Below, piece after piece: positions 1-4,794 of a stretch of 5,109 nucleotides of DNA (its first letter is position 1; each line of letters begins with the position of its first letter). The position numbers and the translations under genes are program-made. The notes beneath the pieces were generated by a model, which did not search any database, was not told where the DNA came from, and saw nothing but the letters and a program-made list of their open reading frames with translations. The DNA comes from Spirochaetota bacterium (GTDB lineage Bacteria > Spirochaetota > B62-G9), in assembly GCA_026990615.1 (NCBI GenBank), contig JALXDB010000322.1:1-5109 (forward strand), in the 5' to 3' direction.

Positions 1-203
1 TGCCTGAAGATGATACGGGGGCAAATATTAGGAGAGCTGACCTTGAGGATGTCTCTGAAACACTGTATAAACTTTACAGGCTGTACAACCAGAAAGGGGA
101 GGATGGCTTAAAAGGTTTCTATGAAAGAGCCTTGAGAATAATAAATAAAAACTACAGCATGGAAGTTGTTGTTGGTAGATGGCTAAGGCTCATTGAAAGC
201 TAA
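1..203 (+). CDS. Probable glycosyltransferase, C-terminal fragment (5' end outside window)
   Basis: An open frame enters from the left edge (first full codon at 3) and stops at TAA 201-203, giving the last 66 residues. It has the pattern of the C-terminus of family 1/4 (GT-B fold) glycosyltransferases. A helix pairs an 'ADLEDVSETLYKLY' stretch with a charged helix 'LKGFYERALRIINKNYS'. It closes with 'YSMEVVVGRWLRLIES', equivalent to the 'fsWe.va..w..lY' ending typical of these enzymes. Such proteins transfer sugars from nucleotide-sugar donors at the cytoplasmic membrane. The donor-binding E-x7-E region lies upstream and is not visible, so the assignment rests on the tail alone. The gene converges on the aldolase-like gene, with an inverted repeat between them. 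Another helical C-terminus is possible. Confidence 0.5.
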   Translation, partial: PEDDTGANIRRADLEDVSETLYKLYRLYNQKGEDGLKGFYERALRIINKNYSMEVVVGRWLRLIES

Positions 204-204
204 A

Positions 205-238
205 TAAAACTAAAGAAAAACTGCTTTTTTTAGTTTTA
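205..238. terminator. AT-rich bidirectional terminator between convergent genes
   Basis: Arms 205-214 (TAAAACTAAA) and 229-238 (TTTAGTTTTA) are perfect inverted complements. Pairing continues inward to 218/225 with one G-T pair, giving about 14 bp around the loop AACTGC (219-224). T-rich stretches occur on both strands. It starts one base after the TAA of the upstream + gene and overlaps the last codons and the stop (210-212) of the - gene, so it could end both transcripts. The stem is almost all A-T, so its stability is modest. Confidence 0.45.
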
Positions 239-989
239 ATTTGGGTATATCTGCCATTCTTGTATCCAGCCTGTTCAATATTGTTTCTATAAATCCTTCT
301 CTATATGTAAACAGTTTGCTCATCTCCGTGTATAGGGCCTTTTCCAGGTTCAGGCATTTGTAAACACTCTCAGCTATGATTGATTCATCGGTGGCATCTA
401 CAATAAACATTCTTGTATCTATACGATGGGGTTTAATTCTCTTCACTATCTCTACACTGTTTCGTGGGGTTATTGTTCCACCGACAATAACTGTTTTTTC
501 GGACATCTCCGGTCTGTTTCTCATATTTATCATATACTGAAAGACCTCTTCATCATCGGGTCTTTTTTCTATAGAACGGGAAAAATCAGATCTTGCAAGG
601 GTAACCTGATCCAGTTCTTTAAAGGACTCTGATTTGATAATTGCATCGAAGTTGTAGAACGCATAAATTGTTTCTATGTTAACTCCCTTTTTTAAAACGG
701 GATACAGACTTCCTGTTAATTCTTTAAGGGTAGTTATAAAGTTTTTTAATGCATAGGGCGATTCAACCATTGGCGCAATAAAATTGTGTATGCCTATTCT
801 CAGTAGATTGTTGATATCGTTTCTGGCATCAACACCACCAATCTTTACATAAACAGGTATTTTCCCTTCGGTTAGCTCCAGTATATACTCCATCTCTTCA
901 AAACTCATCTCTTCATATTCGGTTCCAAATTTGAGAGCCAGGAGACCATAATCTTCCAGGAGTTCTCTGAACAGTTCTTTGAGTTTCAT
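210..989 (-). CDS. HpcH/HpaI (CitE-like) aldolase / citrate lyase family protein
   Basis: This 259-residue protein, the usual size for a single TIM-barrel HpcH/HpaI-type domain, belongs to the pyruvate-/acyl-CoA-lyase superfamily. Visible landmarks, in order, are: strand 1 'LALKFGTEYEEMS' (17-29); 'VKIGGVDARNDI' (48-59); 'IAPMVESPYALKNF' (71-84); 'KKGVNIET' (100-107), whose Glu106 matches the metal-ligand Glu of the superfamily; 'RSDFSRS' (133-139), whose Asp135 could be the second Mg2+ ligand; 'VGGTITP' (about 169-175); and 'DTRMFIVDAT' near the C-terminus. The start at 989 is supported by GGAGGTG (minus strand, 1000-994) four bases upstream. Family members cleave or form C-C bonds of 2-oxo acids or CoA esters. 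The substrate here is unknown. The gene is a single unit facing a probable glycosyltransferase, so a role in unusual sugar or acid metabolism is possible but only inferred. Confidence 0.75.
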   Translation of the reverse strand: MKLKELFRELLEDYGLLALKFGTEYEEMSFEEMEYILELTEGKIPVYVKIGGVDARNDINNLLRIGIHNFIAPMVESPYALKNFITTLKELTGSLYPVLKKGVNIETIYAFYNFDAIIKSESFKELDQVTLARSDFSRSIEKRPDDEEVFQYMINMRNRPEMSEKTVIVGGTITPRNSVEIVKRIKPHRIDTRMFIVDATDESIIAESVYKCLNLEKALYTEMSKLFTYREGFIETILNRLDTRMADIPKLKLKKAVFL

Positions 990-1157
990 ACTACACCTCC
1001 GCAGTTATATTATCGGAACAGTACTGCAAAATTAGATAAAATAGTTTTGTTTTTCATATTATTTTTTGAAAATTGGTAATGTGGGTATATTCATATGAAA
1101 ATATTTATGAAAGTAGAGCAGCCTGGTTAATATATAAAAGTTTTATCAGTAACCTAT

Positions 1158-1186
1158 TTGAAAACAGTTTTGAGCATTTGTATATA
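1158..1186 (+). promoter_or_regulatory. Candidate sigma-A promoter inside the AT-rich spacer
   Basis: TTGAAA (1158-1163, 5/6 to consensus) is followed after 17 bases by TATATA (1181-1186, 4/6). It points rightward, with over 420 bases before the next gene, so it would make either a long leader or a small RNA. Such matches occur by chance in AT-rich DNA. Confidence 0.25.
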
Positions 1187-1230
1187 TTTACTCTAAGTTA
1201 AGGTAAAATGGCGTTATACAAGTTTTAATC

Positions 1231-1263
1231 CATCAATAATGTGTAATTTCTGATGTATTGATG
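1231..1263. repeat. 8-bp inverted repeat (stem-loop) in the spacer
   Basis: CATCAATA (1231-1238) is the exact reverse complement of TATTGATG (1256-1263), with a 17-base loop. It has no following T-run, so it is not a classic terminator. It may be an RNA hairpin or a protein site. Confidence 0.3.
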
Positions 1264-1281
1264 ATTCCATCGAGTCAATTA

Positions 1282-1293
1282 AAATTGCAATTT
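1282..1293. promoter_or_regulatory. 12-bp perfect palindrome, possible operator
   Basis: AAATTGCAATTT is a perfect palindrome, symmetric about the central GC. It lies about 320 bases upstream of the transporter start. A dimeric regulator site is possible, but no regulator gene is visible and the site is far from the most likely transporter promoter. Confidence 0.2.
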
Positions 1294-1444
1294 AGTGTAG
1301 TACGATTGATATACCGGTAATTGTAGTAAATTCTTTATACAAATTATCCAACTTGTTGGTATTTTGCCTCCTGCGTGTTTTATAAAACTTTTTAATTGTA
1401 TGAATTAATCTTTTAAATATAAGAAAATATTTATATATTCATTA

Positions 1445-1473
1445 TTGAAAAGGTTTATACAGAGGTGTTTAAA
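1445..1473 (+). promoter_or_regulatory. Candidate promoter of the metal transporter gene
   Basis: TTGAAA (1445-1450, 5/6) and TTTAAA (1468-1473, 4/6) are separated by 17 bases. The leader to the ATG at 1611 would be about 130 bases. No Fur-box-like sequence or manganese (yybP-ykoY-like) riboswitch pattern is evident around it. It is a pattern match only. Confidence 0.3.
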
Positions 1474-1610
1474 TCTAATTCAAAATGATTCTGTTAATAA
1501 AAATAGATGTAATTCTTTAGTAATCTGCTGTTTTTGTTTGTATTGTACTTTGGCATGTAAAAAATAGTTTTTCTGGTTCCCGTATCCATCTTTATTGGGG
1601 GTTAATAGAT

Positions 1611-2636
1611 ATGCTAGAAGTGGTTAAGAGTTCAGTAATGATTACAAGCTTTGTTTTTACGATGATGCTTCTTATAGAGTACTTAAACGTGCTTACAAGA
1701 GGCGGCTGGCAGAAATATATGCTCAAGAATAGATGGCTTCAATATTTTATAACAGGGCTTCTTGGTGCAACTCCGGGATGTCTTGGAGCTTTTGCCGTTG
1801 TTACCCTTTATAATCATGGATTGATAACGGTGGGTTCGGTTGTAACAACAATGATAGCTACAAGCGGTGATGAGGCCTTCGTAATGTTTGCCATGTTTCC
1901 ATTAAAGGCTCTTATTTTAACGGGCATCCTGTTCGCTATTGGTATAGTGGTTGGATATATAACTGACGCCATATACAACAAACTCCATGGAAGGCAGGTA
2001 CTCGAACTGAAGGGATTTGAAATACACAGCGATGATATGTGCCTATGTTTTCCTTTTGATAATTTTGTTTCCCAGTGGAAAAACTGTACCTCGTCCAGGG
2101 GAATCTTATCTGTTGTTACTGTAGCCATAATTATCGGGATAGTTTTTGGGGGATTCGGGCCCGAACAGTGGAACTGGATAAGAATAACCATTCTTTTTGT
2201 GGCAGTTGTTGCCCTTTTCATTGTTGTTACCGTACCTGACCATTTCCTGGAGGAGCATCTGTGGAAACATGTTGTTTTAAAGCATGTTCCGAGAATATTC
2301 ATGTGGACGTTTGGTGTGCTTTTTGTGCTGTACTTTCTAGACGAGTATTTAAATATTGACCTTCAATCTGTAGTTGAAAAGAGCAGGTGGGTTGTTCTTG
2401 TTATTTCTGCACTTATTGGGATTATACCTGAATCGGGGCCCCATCTGATATTTGTAACTCTTTTCTCGAAAGGAATTATACCCTTCAGTATTTTGGTTAC
2501 AAGCTCTATAGTTCAGGATGGGCATGGAATGCTTCCCCTCCTTGCCGATTCGAGAAAATCCTTCTTCGTAATAAAAGGCATTAATTTTATTACCGGTCTT
2601 GTGGTTGGATCAATTATGATGGCTTTTGGGTTATAA
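1611..2636 (+). CDS. Putative 10-TM metal exporter (ArsP_2 / putative manganese transporter family)
   Basis: This 341-residue, strongly hydrophobic protein has about ten membrane segments: roughly 9-29, 43-66, 71-95, 97-119, 164-183, 190-209, 228-245, 260-283, 288-312 and 317-340. It matches the pattern of the ArsP_2 family (PF11449, 'putative 10TM heavy-metal exporter'), often named putative manganese transporter. Residues 52-115 and 270-333 align without gaps (19 of about 64 identical), so the two halves arose by duplication; the paired motifs are GATPGCLGAF/IPESGPHL and SGDEAF/QDGHGML. Two hydrophilic loops carry possible metal ligands: His139, Asp141, Asp142, Cys144, Cys146, and His211, Glu214, Glu215, His216, His220, His225. 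GGGGG (1597-1601) lies nine bases before the ATG. The substrate is unproven; Mn2+, Fe2+ or another divalent metal is plausible beside a Fur-controlled operon. Confidence 0.75.
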   Translation: MLEVVKSSVMITSFVFTMMLLIEYLNVLTRGGWQKYMLKNRWLQYFITGLLGATPGCLGAFAVVTLYNHGLITVGSVVTTMIATSGDEAFVMFAMFPLKALILTGILFAIGIVVGYITDAIYNKLHGRQVLELKGFEIHSDDMCLCFPFDNFVSQWKNCTSSRGILSVVTVAIIIGIVFGGFGPEQWNWIRITILFVAVVALFIVVTVPDHFLEEHLWKHVVLKHVPRIFMWTFGVLFVLYFLDEYLNIDLQSVVEKSRWVVLVISALIGIIPESGPHLIFVTLFSKGIIPFSILVTSSIVQDGHGMLPLLADSRKSFFVIKGINFITGLVVGSIMMAFGL

Positions 2637-2691
2637 ATTAAGATTAAGTTTAACAGTAGTTAATTAAGTGATTCAAAAGATTTTAAAACTG

Positions 2692-2720
2692 TTGACGATC
2701 TCCCTTTGCGGCTATAATAT
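2692..2720 (+). promoter_or_regulatory. Promoter of the Fe-S operon
   Basis: TTGACG (2692-2697, 5/6) is the -35 box. The -10 is either TATAAT (2713-2718, 6/6, spacer 15) or the overlapping TAATAT (2715-2720, 4/6, spacer 17). Transcription would begin at about 2725, inside the Fur box, leaving a leader of about 50 bases before the start at 2774. Confidence 0.65.
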
Positions 2721-2721
2721 A

Positions 2722-2740
2722 GATAATGAAAATCATTATC
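2722..2740. promoter_or_regulatory. Fur box (ferric uptake regulator operator)
   Basis: GATAATGAAAATCATTATC matches 18 of 19 bases of the classical Fur box GATAATGATAATCATTATC. Its arms GATAATGA/TCATTATC are perfect 8-bp inverted repeats. In the 7-1-7 view, 2727-2741 (TGAAAATCATTATCA) fits TGATAATnATTATCA with one mismatch. A further related hexamer, ATTAGA, follows at 2741-2746, extending the array. It abuts the -10 and covers the expected start site, so Fe2+-Fur would block transcription: the operon should be repressed in iron-replete cells and induced by iron limitation. Confidence 0.85.
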
Positions 2741-2760
2741 ATTAGATATATTATTAAGTT

Positions 2761-2767
2761 GGAGGTG
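2761..2767 (+). promoter_or_regulatory. Ribosome binding site deciding the ferredoxin start
   Basis: GGAGGTG lies six bases before the ATG at 2774. The in-frame ATG at 2726 has no such site, falls within the Fur box at about the transcription start, and would add residues unlike the family's MPGxG N-terminus. The start is therefore 2774. Confidence 0.85.
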
Positions 2768-2773
2768 AAAGAA

Positions 2774-3304
2774 ATGCCCGGATATGGAAGAGGAATGGGA
2801 AGAGGACGCGGTATGGGTATGGGAATGGGCTATGGAAGAGGTATGGGGTACGGCCGTGGAAGATGGAACAGTCTGGACAATGAAGACCTTGAGAGTAACA
2901 CATTTGAGTCCGAAATAGATACAAATCACCGCCATGTGTGGCCTTCCGGTTCAGTTGAAAATACAAAGCTGAGGTTGGAGGAGCTAAAAGAATATGCAAG
3001 GTTTTTAGAAAAGCAATTGCAGGAAGTGCTTGACAGAATCAAAGAATTGGAACAGGAAGGGGTAGAAAATACTAGGACTTCAACAGCTAGAACTCCGGAA
3101 GGAGCGCCAGTACATGAAGGAGCTTTAGTAGCATCCGTGAATGAAGCTCTCTGTATAGGTTGCAGAATCTGTGAAAGGGTATGTCCTACCGGAGCAATAA
3201 GGGTAGTAAACGGCATAGCCAGAGTTGATGAAGCAAAATGTATAGGCTGCGGAGAATGTGCGGCCAGATGCCCGAAGGGAGCTATTACCCTTAATAATAG
3301 ATAG
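2774..3304 (+). CDS. DUF5320-like Gly/Arg/Met-rich protein fused to a 2x[4Fe-4S] ferredoxin
   Basis: This 176-residue protein has three parts. Residues 1-31 are low-complexity GRGMG/GYGRGM repeats starting MPGYG, as in DUF5320 proteins. Residues 61-96 form an amphipathic coiled coil (LEELKEYARFLEKQL and onward), probably for oligomerisation. Residues 119-176 are a bacterial two-cluster ferredoxin with CIGCRICERVCP (127-138) and CIGCGECAARCP (156-167). All eight cysteines needed for two [4Fe-4S] clusters are present, and no other cysteine occurs. It lacks a signal peptide or membrane segment, so it is cytoplasmic. It is the first gene after a Fur-controlled promoter and sits 13 bases before the radical SAM gene. 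The natural inference is a dedicated electron donor for that enzyme, or a cluster carrier for the NifX-like protein. The role of the Gly/Arg/Met region is unknown. Confidence 0.85.
   Translation: MPGYGRGMGRGRGMGMGMGYGRGMGYGRGRWNSLDNEDLESNTFESEIDTNHRHVWPSGSVENTKLRLEELKEYARFLEKQLQEVLDRIKELEQEGVENTRTSTARTPEGAPVHEGALVASVNEALCIGCRICERVCPTGAIRVVNGIARVDEAKCIGCGECAARCPKGAITLNNR
2780..2865 (+). repeat. In-gene low-complexity repeat coding GRGMG/GYGRGM units
   Basis: A purine-rich tract of imperfect units such as GGAATGGGA, GGTATGGGT and TATGGAAGA encodes about 28 residues made almost only of Gly, Arg, Met and Tyr. Its complementary strand gives long spurious open frames. Such tracts can change length by slippage, so this part of the protein probably varies between strains. 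Confidence 0.6.
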
Positions 3305-3317
3305 ATAAAGGTGAGAA

Positions 3318-4274
3318 ATGGAAATTAAAGAAGAACTTTTAACATTTGGCCCTGTGCCATCAAGAAGGCTTGGAAGAAGCCTGGGAATAAACAATATTAC
3401 TCCTAAGGTATGTTCTTATGCATGTGTCTACTGTCAGATTGGAAGAACAATAAAGATGAAAATTAATAGGGAGGAGTATTACTCAACCGATACCTTAAAG
3501 AGAGCCGTCGAAAAAAAGTTGAATGCCATTGAAGCTGTTGGCGATAGGATTGACTATATTACTTTTGTGCCTGATGGAGAACCAACTCTTGATATTAACC
3601 TGGGACGCCACTTAAAAGCTATAAAGAATTTTGGTATCAAAACAGCGGTAATAACCAACTCGTCACTATTATGGGATAGGAATGTCAGGGACGACCTTGA
3701 AAACGCAGACTGGGTCTCCTTCAAGATAGATGCTGTATCAGATGATATATGGAAGAGAATCGATAGACCGCATGGAAAGCTTAGGCTTCAGGAAATATTA
3801 AGGGGTATCGAAGAGTTTTCGAATAGTTTTAATGGCGAACTTAATACCGAAACCATGATCGTTGGGCATGTTAATGACAGTGCGGAGGAACTTCAAAAGA
3901 TAGCAGAGTTTATAGCAAGGCTAAACGTAAAAACTGCCTATATCTCTATTCCAACGAGGCCTCCAAGTGAAAACTGGGTAAAGCCACCATCCGAATTTAA
4001 GCTTTACGTTGGATATCATATATTCAGTGAACACGGAATTAATACTGAACTCCTTATTGGTTACGAGGGAAATGCCTTTTCTACAACCGGAAATCTTGAA
4101 ATAGACCTGTTGAGCATTACTGCCGTTCACCCGATGCGGGAGGATGCTGTAGAGGAATACATTAGAAAAACCGGTTTCAAGTGGGATGATGTATATAAAC
4201 TGGTCAGGGATGGAAAGCTTGTAGAGCTCGAGTATAATGGTAAGAAATTTTATTTGAGGAGACTTAAGGATTAG
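3318..4274 (+). CDS. Radical SAM protein, COG0731 family (TYW1/Taw1-related Fe-S oxidoreductase)
   Basis: This 318-residue protein starts with the family signature GPVPSRRLGRSLGI (11-24). The radical-SAM cluster motif CSYACVYC follows (Cys32, Cys36, Cys39; CxxxCxxC), then GEPTL (87-91), the SAM-binding 'GGE'-equivalent. The core barrel spans about residues 30-240. The tail (about 265-316, LLSITAVHPMREDAVEEYI onward) looks like a winged helix, perhaps for nucleic acid or protein binding. These are the only three cysteines in the protein, so it has one [4Fe-4S] cluster and, unlike Taw1-type wyosine enzymes, no second cluster. The enzyme would cleave SAM to a 5'-deoxyadenosyl radical; the substrate is unknown. 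AAGGTG (3308-3313) precedes the ATG by four bases, and the gap to the ferredoxin is 13 bases, so the two are co-transcribed and the ferredoxin is a likely reductant. Confidence 0.85.
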   Translation: MEIKEELLTFGPVPSRRLGRSLGINNITPKVCSYACVYCQIGRTIKMKINREEYYSTDTLKRAVEKKLNAIEAVGDRIDYITFVPDGEPTLDINLGRHLKAIKNFGIKTAVITNSSLLWDRNVRDDLENADWVSFKIDAVSDDIWKRIDRPHGKLRLQEILRGIEEFSNSFNGELNTETMIVGHVNDSAEELQKIAEFIARLNVKTAYISIPTRPPSENWVKPPSEFKLYVGYHIFSEHGINTELLIGYEGNAFSTTGNLEIDLLSITAVHPMREDAVEEYIRKTGFKWDDVYKLVRDGKLVELEYNGKKFYLRRLKD

Positions 4275-4301
4275 AACAATTATACCAAAAATTAACTGTT
4301 T

Positions 4302-4339
4302 TTGCCCTGCTCTGAATAGTGGTATGTAGTCATTATAAG
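4302..4339 (+). promoter_or_regulatory. Possible weak internal promoter before the NifX-like gene
   Basis: The 95-base gap after the radical SAM gene is the widest in the operon. It contains TTGCCC (4302-4307) with TGTAGT 17 bases on (4325-4330, 4/6), and a separate TATAAG (4334-4339, 5/6) without a good -35. No terminator hairpin is visible, so read-through is expected. An added internal start is only a possibility. Confidence 0.15.
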
Positions 4340-4369
4340 AAATGGTTTAATTACAATCTGGAGGTTGAT

Positions 4370-4771
4370 ATGCAAGATAGAAAGTTGATCCTGGCTGTTG
4401 GAACGGACGATGGTATTGGCATGAAATTGGATGATCATTGCGGACAATCAAAATATTTTTTCATCTATGAAATCGACAGAGAAGGGTATAAACTTTTAGA
4501 AAAAAGGAAAAACGTAAAATACAATGAGGATGAAAGCAGAAAAGACGGTGATCCGGGAAAGGCCAGAGCAGTATCCACTGTTTTAAAAGATGTTAATGTT
4601 TTAGCATGCAGTATATTTGGTCCCAATATAAAAAGAATGCTTGAAAAGTATGTGTGTGTTATTCCAAAAGTAAAAACTATTGATGGGTCATTGAAGTTGA
4701 TTAAAGATAATATTGATCTTATTTATAAAATGCTTGATGAAACTGAAAGAAAACCCCTAATATTGAAATAG
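4370..4771 (+). CDS. NifX/NifB C-terminal-like (MTH1175-type) putative Fe/Mo cofactor-binding protein
   Basis: This 133-residue single-domain protein has the dinitrogenase iron-molybdenum cofactor biosynthesis fold (PF02579). Visible features are 'LAVGTDDGIGMKLDDHCGQSKYFFIYEID' as the first strand and loop, a conserved 'GDPGKARAV' segment (60-68), 'LKDVNVLACSIFGPNIKRM' (72-90), and a final strand-helix pair. The usual H-F-G-x-A/S-x-x-F motif reads HCGQSKYF (23-30), so Cys24 replaces the common Phe; Cys80 and Cys96 are the other cysteines. Relatives bind or carry metal clusters, but they occur in many non-nitrogen-fixing anaerobes, so this does not imply nitrogenase. GGAGGT (4360-4365) sits four bases before the ATG at 4370. 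A GTG at 4319 in the same frame lacks a ribosome site and adds 17 residues that align to nothing familiar. It is likely a cytoplasmic partner of the upstream Fe-S proteins. Confidence 0.8.
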   Translation: MQDRKLILAVGTDDGIGMKLDDHCGQSKYFFIYEIDREGYKLLEKRKNVKYNEDESRKDGDPGKARAVSTVLKDVNVLACSIFGPNIKRMLEKYVCVIPKVKTIDGSLKLIKDNIDLIYKMLDETERKPLILK

Positions 4772-4794
4772 TATTAAAATAGCCTGATAAAAGA

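Larger units (their letters stand above)
990..1610. other. 620-bp AT-rich spacer without a convincing gene
   Basis: The divergent spacer lies between the aldolase-like gene (-) and the transporter (+). No frame holds a sizeable ORF with a ribosome binding site. It contains the upstream region of both genes, two candidate + strand promoters (1158-1186 and 1445-1473), an 8-bp stem-loop (1231-1263), a 12-bp perfect palindrome AAATTGCAATTT (1282-1293), an 8-bp palindrome CAGTACTG (1019-1026), and a minus-strand AGGAGG followed by a very short frame (1292-1351). It is clearly more AT-rich than the flanking genes. I see no recognisable riboswitch, tRNA or IS end. A small RNA or decayed gene remnant is possible. 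Confidence 0.6.

Noticed and set aside
426..632. 68-codon open frame on the + strand
   Set aside because: It lies wholly antisense within the aldolase-like gene, has no ribosome site, and has a composition typical of a shadow frame.
1474..1610. Manganese (yybP-ykoY) or other known riboswitch before the transporter
   Set aside because: I could not find the conserved loops or a GC-containing multi-stem core; the leader is AT-rich and lacks strong pairing.
1814..2302. 162-codon open frame on the - strand
   Set aside because: It is antisense to the transporter, whose family motifs and internal repeat show that the + strand is the coding one.
2652..2693. Terminator after the transporter gene
   Set aside because: AACAGT/ACTGTT form only a 6-bp stem with a 30-base loop and no T-run, and the right arm overlaps the -35 box of the next promoter.
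2660..3394. Several minus-strand open frames (2660-2935, 2754-2999, 2926-3216, 3125-3394)
   Set aside because: They are antisense to the ferredoxin gene or cross its promoter. The Ser/His/Thr-rich product is simply the complement of the Gly/Arg/Met repeat.
3318..4274. Wyosine synthase (Taw1/TYW1)
   Set aside because: The family is related, but there are only three cysteines, so the second Fe-S cluster of those enzymes cannot be built.
4370..4771. Nitrogen fixation locus
   Set aside because: NifX-like single-domain proteins are widespread in non-diazotrophs, and no nifH, nifD, nifK, nifB or nifE/N is visible.
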